From assembly GCF_008923245.1 (NCBI RefSeq), contig NZ_WBOS01000001.1, positions 868,001-932,000 on the forward strand: a stretch of 64,000 nucleotides of DNA. Reading direction: 5' to 3'. Below the pieces are notes generated by a model. The model had not been told where the DNA came from and searched no databases. It saw nothing but the letters and a program-made list of their open reading frames with translations. Shown here piece by piece: positions 28,069-37,367 of the stretch. Both the position numbers and the translations under genes were made by a program. This stretch comes from Cytobacillus depressus (GTDB lineage: Bacteria; Bacillota; Bacilli; Bacillales; Cytobacillaceae). The first letter of the stretch is position 1. Each line of letters starts with the position of its first letter.

Positions 28069-30481
28069 ACCCTCTAAGCACAGCTCCGGCTTTTTCCTTC
28101 ACAGCATTCAGTACTTTATCATGTGCTTTCACGACATCTTCGTCTGTTAATGTACGTTCTGGGTCAAAGTATTTCAATGAGAAGGCAATAGATTTCTTAC
28201 CTTCCTCCATACGATCACCTTCGTATAAATCAAATACATGGACTTCCTTCAATAGAACCCCGCCTGCATCTTTAATGATGCCTTCCAGCTCTCCAGCAGC
28301 CGTTTCTTTATTTACAACAAGCGCAATATCTCGCGTAATCGATGGATAACGTGGAATCGCTTGATAATGTAATGGCGCTATCTCAGCTTCTAAAATCGCC
28401 TTTAAAGAAAGCTCAAATACATAAGTGTCTTTTAAATCATATTCCTTTTCCACTGTTGGATGTGTTTGGCCAATAAAGCCAATCTCTGCGCCATTCAGAA
28501 GGATTTCAGCTGTTCTTCCAGGATGTAAGCCATCGCGTACGGCTTGACGATACTCGATTGAGTCTTCAAGACCAAGACGGGCGAACAAGCCTTCAAGAAT
28601 TCCTTTTACAACGAAGAAGTCAACCGGCTTCTTCTCACCTTGCCATGGATGGCTTAGCCATAAACCTGTTACAGCACCGGCAAGATGCTCGCGTTCATCT
28701 GGCAAATCCTCCATTCCATTTGACAGGAATACATCTCCAATTTCATAAACAGCAAGATGATCGTTTTGGCGTGCTGCATTATGCTTTAAGACACTTAAAA
28801 GCTGAGGAACAATGCTTAATCGAAGTGTACTATGGTCTTCACTCATCGGCATAGCGAGACGAATTGGCTCTCTCGTTTCTAATGCATATTGAGCTGCTTT
28901 CGATCCGCTCGTTAATGAATAAGTAATGGCTTGATACAATCCTGCACCTTCAAGGTATCTGCGGACAGTTCGGCGTTTATTTTGATAAGCTGTCAGGTGT
29001 CCAGGAGTTGATGAGCCGATTGGAAGAGTAGAGCCTAGGTTGTCATAGCCAAATATTCTTGCCACTTCTTCAATTAAATCCTCTTCAATCGTAATATCCC
29101 CGCGACGAGTTGGCACGGTTACAATCACTGAATCGCCATCGACGCTCATTTCAAATTGCAGACGAGCAAAAATATCTTCAACTTCTGGCATTTCTAATGT
29201 TGTGCCAAGTACACGATTAATTTTCTCTAATGTGACTGACACGACAGCTGGCTCAACTTTAAGCGTATTTGCTTCAACAGAGCCTGCTAATACTTCACCA
29301 TTTGCATATTTCTCTAGTAGATGTGCAGCTCTTTCAGCCGCCGCACTTACTCGATTTGGATCTACACCTTTTTCAAAACGAGCACTTGCCTCGCTTCGTA
29401 AGCCGTGATCTTTAGATGACTTTCTAACCGTTGCTCCTTTAAAGTAAGCTGACTCAAGAAGAACTGTTTTTGTATCAGCTTGTACTTCAGAGTCAAGTCC
29501 TCCCATGACACCTGCAAGAGCGACTGGCACTTCACCATTTGTAATTAAAAGATGATCAGAGGTTAACTCTCTTTTCGCTTCGTCTAACGTTTGAATGACT
29601 TCCCCGTCTTTAGCACGGCGAACAAGAATTTGCTTTGAACCTAGACGATCATAGTCAAACGCATGAAGAGGCTGGCCATATTCAAGCAAAATATAGTTCG
29701 TGATATCAACTACATTATTGTGCGGGCGTATGCCTGCTGCCATTAATCTCCCTTGCAACCATAGTGGAGATGGCTTAATTTGTACATTTTTAATGACTTT
29801 TGCGATATATAATGGATTATCTTCTGTCGCTTCTACATCGACACGAATATAATCAGAAGCTTTTTCGACAGCTTCAGCATGGTCTGTTTCTGGAAGCTTT
29901 ACTTCTTTTCCTAAAATCGCAGCCACTTCATAAGCGACACCTAGCATGCTTAAGCAATCAGAACGGTTTGGTGTTAAGCCAAGCTCCAACACTTGGTCAT
30001 CACGATGCAATAGTTCGATTGCATCTGTTCCGACCTCAGCGTCTTGATTGAACACATAAATGCCTTCCGAATATTCCTTTGCTACGAGCTTGCTTTCAAT
30101 GCCAAGCTCCTGTAGTGAACAAATCATCCCATTGGATTCTTCCCCACGCAGCTTTGCCTTTTTGATTTTGAAATTGCCTGGAAGTACTGCTCCAACTGTA
30201 GCAACGGCAACCTTTTGGCCTTTATCTACGTTCGCTGCGCCGCAAATAATTTGTACAGGCTCATCTCCACCGATATCTACTAAACATTTATTTAATTTAT
30301 CTGCATTTGGATGCTGTTCTCTTTCTAGCACATGTCCAACGACAACACCGCGAATTCCTTCATTTAGGACTTCTACGCCTTCAACTTCAATCCCGCTTCT
30401 CGTAATTTTTTCAGCAAGCTCTGCGGGAGTAATACCTGATAAATCTACATAATCCTGCAACCATTTATAAGAAACAAACAT
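28067..30481 (-). CDS. pheT: Phenylalanyl-tRNA synthetase beta subunit
   Basis: This is the 804-aa beta chain of the (alpha-beta)2 enzyme. An EMAP/OB-like tRNA-binding domain is at residues ~40-150 ([17 protein letters not shown]), then B3/B4 editing, B5, the inactive synthetase-like core and the C-terminal anticodon-binding FDX-ACB domain ([15 protein letters not shown]). SD GGAGG lies 7 nt before ATG. It follows pheS by 21 nt under the shared T-box. Confidence 0.97.
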   Translation of the reverse strand: MFVSYKWLQDYVDLSGITPAELAEKITRSGIEVEGVEVLNEGIRGVVVGHVLEREQHPNADKLNKCLVDIGGDEPVQIICGAANVDKGQKVAVATVGAVLPGNFKIKKAKLRGEESNGMICSLQELGIESKLVAKEYSEGIYVFNQDAEVGTDAIELLHRDDQVLELGLTPNRSDCLSMLGVAYEVAAILGKEVKLPETDHAEAVEKASDYIRVDVEATEDNPLYIAKVIKNVQIKPSPLWLQGRLMAAGIRPHNNVVDITNYILLEYGQPLHAFDYDRLGSKQILVRRAKDGEVIQTLDEAKRELTSDHLLITNGEVPVALAGVMGGLDSEVQADTKTVLLESAYFKGATVRKSSKDHGLRSEASARFEKGVDPNRVSAAAERAAHLLEKYANGEVLAGSVEANTLKVEPAVVSVTLEKINRVLGTTLEMPEVEDIFARLQFEMSVDGDSVIVTVPTRRGDITIEEDLIEEVARIFGYDNLGSTLPIGSSTPGHLTAYQNKRRTVRRYLEGAGLYQAITYSLTSGSKAAQYALETREPIRLAMPMSEDHSTLRLSIVPQLLSVLKHNAARQNDHLAVYEIGDVFLSNGMEDLPDEREHLAGAVTGLWLSHPWQGEKKPVDFFVVKGILEGLFARLGLEDSIEYRQAVRDGLHPGRTAEILLNGAEIGFIGQTHPTVEKEYDLKDTYVFELSLKAILEAEIAPLHYQAIPRYPSITRDIALVVNKETAAGELEGIIKDAGGVLLKEVHVFDLYEGDRMEEGKKSIAFSLKYFDPERTLTDEDVVKAHDKVLNAVKEKAGAVLRG

Positions 30482-30502
30482 GATTTGTCCTCCTTTTCCT
30501 CA

Positions 30503-31540
30503 CTACTCTTGTATTGAAAACTGTTTTAAGAAACGCACATCATTCGTATAGAAATGACGGATATCGTCAATGCCGTATTTCAGCATGGCAATTCGCTCTA
30601 CTCCCATACCAAAGGCAAATCCAGTGTATTTTTTTGAATCAAAGCCTGACATTTCTAGTACATTTGGATGGACCATTCCTGCTCCTAAAATTTCAATCCA
30701 GCCTGTTTTTTTACAAATATTACAGCCTTTGCCGCCGCATTTAAAGCAAGAGACATCTACTTCTACAGACGGTTCAGTGAATGGGAAGAAGCTTGGGCGC
30801 AAACGAATTTCACGGTCTTCCCCAAATAGTTTTTTCGCAAATACTTCTAAAGTACCTTTCAGATCACTCATGCGAATATTTTCATCGACAACAAGCCCTT
30901 CAATTTGCATGAACTGGTGAGAATGAGTAGCATCATCATTATCGCGACGGAACACTTTTCCTGGGCAAATAATTTTTACAGGCCCTTTTCCGTTGTGCTT
31001 TTCCATCGTTCTCGCCTGTACAGGAGATGTTTGTGTACGAAGTAGCATTTCTTCTGTAATGTAGAATGAATCCTGCATATCTCGGGCTGGATGGTCCTTC
31101 GGTAAGTTTAAAGCTTCGAAGTTATAATAGTCTTTTTCCACTTCTGGCCCTTCGGCAACGGTATAGCCCATTCCAATAAATAAATCTTCAATTTCTTCTA
31201 CGATTCTTGTTAACGGATGATGGTTGCCCGTTCTTACTGGTCTTCCAGGTAATGTAACATCAATTTTCTCTGTTGCTAGCTTTGCTTGGACAGCCGCCTC
31301 TTCTAATTTTGTTTGTTTTTCTTCAATTCCTGATGCAATGGCATCTCTTACTTCATTCGCAAGGGCTCCCATCATTGGACGCTCTTCTGCTGATAATTTA
31401 CCCATACCTTTTAATACTTCTGTAATCGGCCCTTTTTTTCCCAAATAGGAGACACGAATATCATTCAATTCTTTTAAATCAGTTGCTTGACTGATTTTTT
31501 CCAATGCTTCAGTTTGCAATTCCTTTAAACGCTCTTGCAT
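30503..31540 (-). CDS. pheS: Phenylalanyl-tRNA synthetase alpha subunit
   Basis: This 345-aa catalytic subunit charges tRNA-Phe. It has an N-terminal coiled coil ([16 protein letters not shown]), class II motif 2 [17 protein letters not shown] and motif 3 [14 protein letters not shown]. The ATG at 31540 has AGGAGG 9 nt upstream; the upstream in-frame extension runs into the T-box terminator and is not coding. Expression is set by the T-box leader. Confidence 0.97.
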   Translation of the reverse strand: MQERLKELQTEALEKISQATDLKELNDIRVSYLGKKGPITEVLKGMGKLSAEERPMMGALANEVRDAIASGIEEKQTKLEEAAVQAKLATEKIDVTLPGRPVRTGNHHPLTRIVEEIEDLFIGMGYTVAEGPEVEKDYYNFEALNLPKDHPARDMQDSFYITEEMLLRTQTSPVQARTMEKHNGKGPVKIICPGKVFRRDNDDATHSHQFMQIEGLVVDENIRMSDLKGTLEVFAKKLFGEDREIRLRPSFFPFTEPSVEVDVSCFKCGGKGCNICKKTGWIEILGAGMVHPNVLEMSGFDSKKYTGFAFGMGVERIAMLKYGIDDIRHFYTNDVRFLKQFSIQE

Positions 31541-31575
31541 GTGAAAAATCCTCCTTTTAATTCTTTTATTGCAAA

Positions 31576-31992
31576 ATAAAAAACCCCAATCCCATAAAGG
31601 GACGAGGTTTTGGATTCGCGGTACCACCCTTTTTAATACAAAAGCAAAAATAAAGCCTATGTATTCACTTCATTCGGATAACGGCAATAAGCCGGTACAT
31701 CTTTACATTTAAAAGCGGAAGCGGCTTTGTCAGCCCCGACAAGCATAAGACGAGCCTCACGGAAAGGTGTTCTTTACCTTTCTGGGAGGATTGGCTTATG
31801 ACCTCGAGGGGCTAGCCGCTGGAGCTAGATAGTATCTAACTCAAATAGCTAGTCAATGGTCCCGATGCCAACTCAGGAGGTGAAATTTCCCTTGCCTTCC
31901 CTTTGAAAATGCTCCCAGTCTAGGCATCTTCTCCCTTAAAAGTTCCATGCAAGCTACTTTTCTCCGTCATTGTTTTATAACAATATAATTTT
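31576..31992 (-). promoter_or_regulatory. T-box leader of pheST, with an A element inside
   Basis: The minus strand has the T-box AGGGTGGTACCGCG (31617-31630), then a terminator with ACCTCGTCCC and GGGATTGGGGT arms and a T-run (31576-31612). The Stem I region spans about 31860-31985, with a plausible UUC (Phe) specifier complementary to GAA at 31882-31884. An A repeat (31711-31830) separates Stem I from the antiterminator. Confidence 0.9.
31711..31830 (+). repeat. A element inside the pheS T-box
   Basis: This is a plain 120-nt A copy, AAAAGCGGAAGCGGC to CCGCTGGAGCTAGAT. The outer arms have changed together relative to other copies (GCGCC/GGCGC to GCGGC/GCCGC), keeping the stem paired. It should fold as its own hairpin between T-box domains. 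Confidence 0.88.
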
Positions 31993-31998
31993 CCTGTT

Positions 31999-32027
31999 AT
32001 TATAGTATATTCTGCTTATAGTTTCAA
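31999..32027 (-). promoter_or_regulatory. Sigma-A promoter of pheST
   Basis: TTGAAA (32022-32027) lies 17 nt from a perfect TATAAT (31999-32004) on the minus strand, just upstream of the T-box Stem I. The 32028-32177 stretch below ysgA shows nothing else. Confidence 0.8.
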
Positions 32028-32177
32028 ATTTTTTTGCAAAAATAGGCGACTATACCTCTAATGTTTTCCCTCAAGGACAATTTGCCCCGGTTTTATACTT
32101 GAAAACGTCCACCACGGCAGCTGCTCACTTGTAAATGGGAATTATTCCCCTATGACCAAAAGGCTATACCACTGTTC

Positions 32178-32930
32178 CTAATTCCGCAAATAATAAAGGA
32201 GAATTCCAGTTGCTATAGCGACATTTAACGATTCGCTCTTCCCATAAATAGGAATGTATAAATTAGCTGTTGTTTCTGTTAAAATCGTTTTGCTGACACC
32301 TTTTCCCTCATTACCGACGATTAAAGCAAAATTTCCAGTTGCATTAATTTCCGTATACTCTTTCGCATTTTCTAATGCTGTACCGTATACAGGTATATCT
32401 TCTTCCTTAAGCCTATGAATCCATTCAGAGATATTTCCTCTTAAAATTGGCAGGTGAAAATGACTGCCTTGTCCGGAGCGAAGGACCTTCGGATTGTATA
32501 TATCAACACTTCCGTCCCCAACTATTATTGCATCAACACCAGCCGCATCTGCTGTACGAATCATTGTGCCTAAATTCCCAGGATCCTGAACTGCATCGAT
32601 CAGCAAATATTTATTGCCATTCAGCTGATCCAAGTTAATCTCTTGCTGACGGCAAATGGCTATGATTCCTTGAGGTGTTTCCGTATCCGATAAGCTCTGA
32701 ATAATTTCCTTCGTTACCATTGTCACCGGAATATCTCCATAATCCCATGACGGCGGCAATCCTGTATTCTCACTAACTACAATTTCCTCTAGACGATTGC
32801 TTAATAGCGCTTCCTCTACTAAATGAAAGCCTTCAACTATAAATGTTCCTGTCTTATCTCTTTCTTTTTTTGTTAAAAGCTTTTTCCATTGCTTCACTTG
32901 TGGGTTGCTGGCAGAGTGAATATATTTCAA
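32178..32930 (-). CDS. ysgA: TrmH/SpoU-family RNA 2'-O-methyltransferase YsgA, TTG start
   Basis: This is a 250-aa SPOUT methyltransferase with an N-terminal RNA-binding substrate domain and a C-terminal knotted SAM domain (ALIVGNEGKGVS, IPIYGKSESLNVAIA, and LIDAVQDPGNLGTMIRTADA as motif 1). The family methylates rRNA or tRNA 2'-OH; the exact target is unknown. TTG at 32930 is 8 nt after AGGAG, while the upstream GTG overlaps that SD. Confidence 0.88.
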   Translation of the reverse strand: MKYIHSASNPQVKQWKKLLTKKERDKTGTFIVEGFHLVEEALLSNRLEEIVVSENTGLPPSWDYGDIPVTMVTKEIIQSLSDTETPQGIIAICRQQEINLDQLNGNKYLLIDAVQDPGNLGTMIRTADAAGVDAIIVGDGSVDIYNPKVLRSGQGSHFHLPILRGNISEWIHRLKEEDIPVYGTALENAKEYTEINATGNFALIVGNEGKGVSKTILTETTANLYIPIYGKSESLNVAIATGILLYYLRN

Positions 32931-33017
32931 CTCTCTCACTCCTTTATTGTATTGCGGGGCCTTTTCATGCCTTTCGCTATTTTATTCAATTTCATTATTA
33001 TATCCTAAATAAAATAC

Positions 33018-33047
33018 ATAATAAATCCAAAAGATGAAATCATAATA
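33018..33047 (+). promoter_or_regulatory. Possible sigma-G promoter of sspI
   Basis: ATAATA (33018-33023), 17-nt spacer, CATAATA (33041-33047). This resembles the sigma-G pair TGAATA / CATAMTA, with two mismatches in the -35. sspI is a forespore gene in B. subtilis. Confidence 0.5.
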
Positions 33048-33079
33048 ACGATTTATATTTTATGGAAGGAGTGCTGAAA

Positions 33080-33286
33080 ATGAATTTAAACTTGAGGAAC
33101 GCAATCATACACAATGTTTCTGGCAATACACAGGGCGAGCTAAAAGATACAATTGTTGATGCTATTCAAAATGGAGAGGAAAAAATGCTCCCTGGACTTG
33201 GAGTACTCTTCGAAGTCATTTGGAAGAACTCATCTGAGCAAGACAAGCAGGAAATGCTGCAGACTTTGGAGAGCGGATTGAAATAA
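33080..33286 (+). CDS. sspI: Small acid-soluble spore protein SspI
   Basis: This is a 68-aa minor SASP of the H-type SspI family, made in the forespore. The conserved stretch [18 protein letters not shown] is diagnostic. The ATG at 33080 follows GGAAGGAG; the protein aligns over nearly the full 71 aa of the B. subtilis form. It is plus strand, divergent from ysgA and convergent with ysdC. Confidence 0.93.
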   Translation: MNLNLRNAIIHNVSGNTQGELKDTIVDAIQNGEEKMLPGLGVLFEVIWKNSSEQDKQEMLQTLESGLK

Positions 33287-33299
33287 AAACTGGGATAGA

Positions 33300-33336
33300 G
33301 AAAAAAGATGAGCGGCGGGCTCATCTTTTTTCTTTG
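33300..33336. terminator. Bidirectional terminator between sspI and ysdC
   Basis: AAAAAAGATGAGC/GCTCATCTTTTTT is a symmetric stem with A and T flanks on both sides. Confidence 0.88.
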
Positions 33337-33361
33337 TTTAAAATTAAACCATCATATCATA

Positions 33362-34447
33362 TTACGCAAACGTAAGTCGGTCAACAGTCTCTCTGTCAAG
33401 GCGCTTGATAACTTCAGAAATTAATTTTACCGCATTCTCATAGTCATTACGATGAAGCATTGCTGCGTGAGAGTGAATATAGCGTGTAGCGATAGTGATG
33501 GAAAGTGCAGGTACGCCATTATGTGTTAAATGAATGGCACCTGAATCTGTTCCCCCGCCTGGTACAGCATCAAATTGATAAGGAATATTTAGCTCATCCG
33601 CAGTATCTGTAACGAGATCACGTAAGCCTTTATGAGAAACCATCGAAGCATCATAAAGGATGATTTGCGGGCCTTTGCCTATTTTGCTTAATGCTTCTTT
33701 TTCAGTAATCCCTGGTGTATCGCCAGCAATTCCTACATCAACACCAAATGCAATATCCGGTTCAATTTTTTGTGCAGATGTACGGGCACCACGTAAACCA
33801 ACCTCTTCTTGCACTGTGCCCACACCGAACACAACATTTGGATGATCAGCATCTTTAAGCGATTTAAGAACATCAATCGCAATTGCACAGCCAATTCGAT
33901 TATCCCATGCTTTTGCTAGAAGCATTTTTTCATTATTCATAACCGTGAATTCAAAATATGGGACCACCATATCCCCAGGTTTAACACCCCACTCTTTCGC
34001 TTCTTCACGGCTAGAAGCACCAATATCGATAAACATATCTTTTATGTCCACTGGCTTTTTACGCGCTTCTGGTGAAAGAATATGGGGAGGCTTTGACCCA
34101 ATAACACCAGTAATATCCCCTTTGTTTGTCACAATTGTTACACGCTGGGCAAGCATGACTTGTGACCACCAGCCACCCACCGTTTGGAAACGAAGGAAGC
34201 CTTTATCATCAATATTTGTTACCATAAAGCCTACTTCGTCGAGATGGCCTGCCACCATGATTTTCGGTCCGCCTTCTTGCCCAACCTTTGTAGCGATTAA
34301 GCTTCCTAATCCGTCAGTTGTCACTTCATCGGCATAAGGAGCGATATATTTTTTCATTACTTCACGCGGTTCGCGCTCATTCCCCGGAATTCCCTTTGCA
34401 TCCGTTAAATCCTTCAGCATCGTTAATGTTTCATCAAGTTTTGTCAT
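33362..34447 (-). CDS. ysdC: M42-family aminopeptidase YsdC
   Basis: This is a 361-aa dimetal peptidase of the M42 family, often misnamed endoglucanase. Metal-ligand segments are [44 protein letters not shown] and the His in [10 protein letters not shown]. The ATG at 34447 (MTKLDE) has GGAG upstream and gives the length of the B. subtilis protein. It is cytoplasmic and processes peptides from the N-terminus. Confidence 0.9.
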   Translation of the reverse strand: MTKLDETLTMLKDLTDAKGIPGNEREPREVMKKYIAPYADEVTTDGLGSLIATKVGQEGGPKIMVAGHLDEVGFMVTNIDDKGFLRFQTVGGWWSQVMLAQRVTIVTNKGDITGVIGSKPPHILSPEARKKPVDIKDMFIDIGASSREEAKEWGVKPGDMVVPYFEFTVMNNEKMLLAKAWDNRIGCAIAIDVLKSLKDADHPNVVFGVGTVQEEVGLRGARTSAQKIEPDIAFGVDVGIAGDTPGITEKEALSKIGKGPQIILYDASMVSHKGLRDLVTDTADELNIPYQFDAVPGGGTDSGAIHLTHNGVPALSITIATRYIHSHAAMLHRNDYENAVKLISEVIKRLDRETVDRLTFA

Positions 34448-34528
34448 TATTTCGACTCCCTTAGTATGTATTTGATTATTATTATACAAAAGTCTGCATT
34501 TAATAGAAAGAATTAGCAAACTGTTATT

Positions 34529-35020
34529 TTAGTATCCTTGCTGCTGTCTTTCATAATTCACTTCATTTTTATCGATGTATGCATTTTCGATATCTTCTGC
34601 CGTAAATCCTAAGAGGTCTCCTAAGTGTAAGTATGCATGTACTAATTCTTTAAAATCTTTTATTTCTTTGCTATTTCTAAATTGATTTATTTTCTCAAAA
34701 ACAAATAAAAACTGCTCATTAAGAGATTGCTTTCCATTAGTATGCCCAATGAAATCACTTTCCTGTTCAAAAGCGCACTCCAGCCCAAGTGAAAGGATAA
34801 AATGAACACCGTCTACAAATTCTTCTAAAATCGTTTCCCTTGCGGACAAGGGCTTTAAGCTCCAAAATTTGAAGCATCTTGTTTCATTGGCAAGCTCACC
34901 TAATTCGACAAGTAAAGCAAGCACTTTACGGTCAAATAAATTTTCATTTTGCAGCTGATGCTTTGTTTCAATATGATGATCCAGTTCCTTTTGCATCGCA
35001 AATAACTTTTTGTAATTCAT
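34529..35020 (-). CDS. Dimeric dUTP diphosphatase
   Basis: This is a 163-aa all-alpha protein of the dimeric dUTPase/MazG-like superfamily. The metal-binding pair is visible as LLVELGELANE and LEEFVDGVHFILSLG. It hydrolyses dUTP to dUMP and limits uracil in DNA. It lies just upstream of ysdC on the same strand with a short gap, so it may be cotranscribed. The family is clear; exact nucleotide preference is inferred. Confidence 0.85.
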   Translation of the reverse strand: MNYKKLFAMQKELDHHIETKHQLQNENLFDRKVLALLVELGELANETRCFKFWSLKPLSARETILEEFVDGVHFILSLGLECAFEQESDFIGHTNGKQSLNEQFLFVFEKINQFRNSKEIKDFKELVHAYLHLGDLLGFTAEDIENAYIDKNEVNYERQQQGY

Positions 35021-35079
35021 ATAACACCATCCTCATTCAAATCTTTAAAGATTATTTTCAAAAAGACATAAAAGTATGC

Positions 35080-35470
35080 GTTCAAAAAGGAGGACAAAAA
35101 GAGCCGAGAAGTTCGAGGAAGCGCAGTCTGCGAGCACCGAAGCGTATGCTTTTAATACGTGAGGAGCGGAGCAGCAAGCTGACTTCAACAGGTGGAAGTG
35201 CCTTGCGAAGGAACATCGACTAAAAACCGCCACGTCCTGTGGCGAACGTCGATGTCAGCACATCCTGTGCAAGTCCGACAAGCATAAGACGGCATACGTA
35301 GTGGCACGATCTTTAGCCACGCACTAAGATGGCTTATGACCTCGACGGGCTAGGCACTGGAACTAGATTGGCAGAAATTCGACAGCTCTTTGAATGATCT
35401 TCTCGAATAAACATCGCACGAAGAAAAAGTGCTTTTCTTTTTCGAGGAATTTTTCCCGGACTTTTTGAAC
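35080..35470 (-). repeat. Composite repeat: E carrying A, the A carrying C, plus D
   Basis: The E ends are GTTCAAAAAG and CTTTTTGAAC. Relative to the clean E copy it has an A element at the same internal point as E2 (insert 35184-35370). That A holds a C module with the outer stem CATCGAC/GTCGATG around GCCAC-GTCCT-GTGGC. A separate 61-nt D-type module lies at 35388-35448. It is the deepest nesting in the window and lies between the dUTPase gene and ysdB. Confidence 0.88.
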
Positions 35471-35505
35471 AACCTCTAAGAAATTATAACAAATTGAAGA
35501 AAAGT

Positions 35506-35531
35506 TGAAACTTTTTTAGCTATCAATCGTA
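35506..35531 (+). promoter_or_regulatory. Sigma-W promoter of ysdB
   Basis: TGAAAC (35506-35511), 16-nt spacer, CGTA (35528-35531): an exact match to the Bacillus sigma-W consensus. ysdB belongs to the sigma-W regulon in B. subtilis. It begins 35 nt after the E composite. Confidence 0.85.
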
Positions 35532-35563
35532 ATGATAGGAAAATACAATTGGAGGGGCTTGTT

Positions 35564-35980
35564 ATGATGTGGTTAATTCGCTTCCTGCTCTTTGCACTTA
35601 TTATTTTTCTCTTCTATAGCGTAATTAAGTACTTATTAAATCCGAAACGGAAGCTTGAACTTGCCCATGAGCAGAAGCGATATTTTTTCTTAGATGACGG
35701 GGACAATGTACGCAAGAACTTTTTGACTACTTATAAAGGGGTTTTATTTGAAGGGGAAAAATATTTAGGGACGACTGACAATGCCTTTGAGGTGATCTCT
35801 ATCTTTATATGGCCCCGAAATCTCGCTTCATTAAAAGGAATGGTGCGTGAGGATTTACAATTTATCGAAAGAAAAATTCACGAACAATATCCGAATGCAA
35901 AAATTGATTGGAAAAGTCCGATTAAAGAATTTATGGAGAAAAGTAAGACGCCAGATACACCATTTGGAATCCATAGTTAA
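35564..35980 (+). CDS. ysdB: Sigma-W-controlled membrane-anchored protein YsdB
   Basis: This is a 138-aa protein with one N-terminal transmembrane helix (LIRFLLFALIIFLFYSVI) and a soluble cytoplasmic part. GGAGGGG precedes the ATG at 35564. The function is unknown; in B. subtilis it is part of the envelope-stress sigma-W set. A perfect sigma-W promoter and its own terminator make it a single-gene unit. Confidence 0.88.
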   Translation: MMWLIRFLLFALIIFLFYSVIKYLLNPKRKLELAHEQKRYFFLDDGDNVRKNFLTTYKGVLFEGEKYLGTTDNAFEVISIFIWPRNLASLKGMVREDLQFIERKIHEQYPNAKIDWKSPIKEFMEKSKTPDTPFGIHS

Positions 35981-36008
35981 AAACGTTCGGAAAACCCGAA
36001 CGTTTTTC
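35979..36008 (+). terminator. Terminator after ysdB
   Basis: AAAAACGTTCGG/CCGAACGTTTTT stem directly after the stop. Confidence 0.9.
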
Positions 36009-36019
36009 TATGCCTCTTT

Positions 36020-36240
36020 AAAGAAAACTCGCCGATTGGCGAGCCTTGTAAAGGCGAAGACAGAGGTAGTTGCACTTATCGCGCTCATGGCGGCCACGTC
36101 CTGTGGCATTCGCCCGACTAGGACATCCTCGTAAAAGCTATCGCTTTTACTTCGTGCGATGATTATGCTTACGAAGCTCTCCTTGTCCTGTCCGTCGTAC
36201 TTCATTCCTAAAATTGGCGACTTCGTCGAATTTGCTTCTT
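36020..36240 (+). repeat. Composite repeat with C and D in a B-like context
   Basis: The sequence GTAGTTGCACTTATCGCGCTCA resembles the internal part of B elements just before their C insertion. A C module follows, with GCCAC-GTCCT-GTGGC and GGAC-ATCCT-GTCC. The second hairpin is split at ATCCT by a 55-nt D module (36130-36184), followed by GTCCT. Flanks contain CTCGCC/GGCGAG and GCGAC/GTCGA pairs, so it forms a larger imperfect hairpin. The host family is not clearly A, B, E or F. Confidence 0.7.
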
Positions 36241-36254
36241 CGCTGACAATTTAT

Positions 36255-36827
36255 CTATTCTGAACGTGCAAAAAATTCCTTCCACTTAATTATCGCAACT
36301 TTTTCCCTCAGAACGTAAACAAGAATTCCTAAAGACATTAGAATGATCACAATAATTGACGGGGTAAAACGACTAATAAATTCCCCAAACACCGTATAAA
36401 AAATGGCTAATGGCAAATTGGTGATCCAAGAATTTTTAACATATTCCTGAAAGCTTTTATTTCGTTCAATAAGGCAGAAATTGAGCAGATGATAATGTAT
36501 AAATGGAATGAGTCTTAATACTGCCACTTGACCTACGCTCAAATTCCGATATTCTCCAAACCAGCGCTTTTTTAAGTTAGATAGCTTTGCATGTGTTTTG
36601 GGCATACGGTTAATAAGAAAATAAAATAGAATACTACTAAGCATAAGGCCAATAAGGGAAAATAGACTCCCAAAAGAGCTGCCAAATAATATTCCACCCG
36701 TTAGACAGACAAGTGGGACGGGAATAAACAAAAACTGTCTTAAAATATGAAATAATATAAAGGCAATAGGGGCTAATACACCGGCTGTTTCAATCATCAC
36801 AAACAGCAATGATAATTGATCATTCAT
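36255..36827 (-). CDS. DedA/VTT-family membrane protein (YqeD-like)
   Basis: This is a 190-aa protein with about five hydrophobic segments, of the SNARE-associated/VTT (TVP38/DedA) superfamily. The family core FIPVPLVCLTGGILFGSSFGSLFSLIG is present. Relatives are lipid scramblases or flippases; this protein resembles Bacillus YqeD, whose role is unknown. It stands alone between repeat-filled gaps. SD GAGGG lies about 10 nt before the ATG. Confidence 0.75.
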   Translation of the reverse strand: MNDQLSLLFVMIETAGVLAPIAFILFHILRQFLFIPVPLVCLTGGILFGSSFGSLFSLIGLMLSSILFYFLINRMPKTHAKLSNLKKRWFGEYRNLSVGQVAVLRLIPFIHYHLLNFCLIERNKSFQEYVKNSWITNLPLAIFYTVFGEFISRFTPSIIVIILMSLGILVYVLREKVAIIKWKEFFARSE

Positions 36828-36919
36828 TCTTACTCACCCTCTTTATGCTGTCTATCGTGCTGATAACTTTCTTTTACAGCATATGAGGGAATTCAGTGGT
36901 TATGACAATTGATTAATAG

Positions 36920-37039
36920 AAAAGCGGAGGCGCCTTGGTCAGGGGCGACAAGCATAAGACAAGCAGGCAGGAAGGTTGTTCTTTAACCTTCTTGTCTGCT
37001 TGGCTTAAGACCTCGAGCCCCTAGGCGCCGCAGCTAGAC
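36920..37039 (+). repeat. A element overlapping the ysdA stop
   Basis: This is a 120-nt A copy with a long central stem (GCAGGCAGGAAGGTT with its partner AACCTTCTTGTCTGC). On the minus strand its terminal GTCTAGCT provides the TAG stop of ysdA. Confidence 0.88.
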
Positions 37040-37297
37040 AATTGCGTATAGGAAGAGAACGATTTCAATAATTGAAAGGATGGGCAAACCATATTTAAAC
37101 TGAGAATGCTTTGTTTTGTGACGGAAGGTTTTCATTCCAATTGTCATACCTACAGCCCCGAATAAAAAAGCGACGAGCCATAATGTGCTTTCCCTTATTC
37201 TAAATTGTCGAGCCTTTGCCTTTTTCTTATCAATTTTCATTAAATACAAGCCTACTAGATTCATTATGAAAAACAAAGTTATAATTGTATTAATCAT
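37034..37297 (-). CDS. ysdA: DUF1294 membrane protein YsdA
   Basis: This is an 87-aa protein with two or three transmembrane helices and the DUF1294 signature MKIDKKKAKARQFRI...GMKTFRHKTKH; function unknown. The ATG at 37297 follows GAGG by 6 nt. Its final codon and TAG stop lie in the border of an A element, so the C-terminal end may be shortened or altered. It follows rplT, as in B. subtilis. Confidence 0.85.
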   Translation of the reverse strand: MINTIITLFFIMNLVGLYLMKIDKKKAKARQFRIRESTLWLVAFLFGAVGMTIGMKTFRHKTKHSQFKYGLPILSIIEIVLFLYAIV

Positions 37298-37330
37298 CTC
37301 TATCCTCTCATCATATGTAAAATAGCGAAA

Positions 37331-37357
37331 AGCCATCCTCTTTATGAGAATGGCTTC
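37331..37357 (-). terminator. Terminator of infC-rpmI-rplT
   Basis: GCCATTCTC/GAGGATGGC stem followed by TTTTCGCTATTTT on the minus strand, after rplT and overlapping the ysdA upstream region. Confidence 0.7.
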
Positions 37358-37367
37358 ATCTATATTA

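Noticed and set aside
31224..31448. Plus-strand ORFs opposite pheS, pheT, thrS, mutS2 and other genes
   Set aside because: They are antisense shadows of well-supported genes.
31541..31627. Longer pheS start (29 extra codons)
   Set aside because: The extension encodes the T-box terminator and antiterminator.
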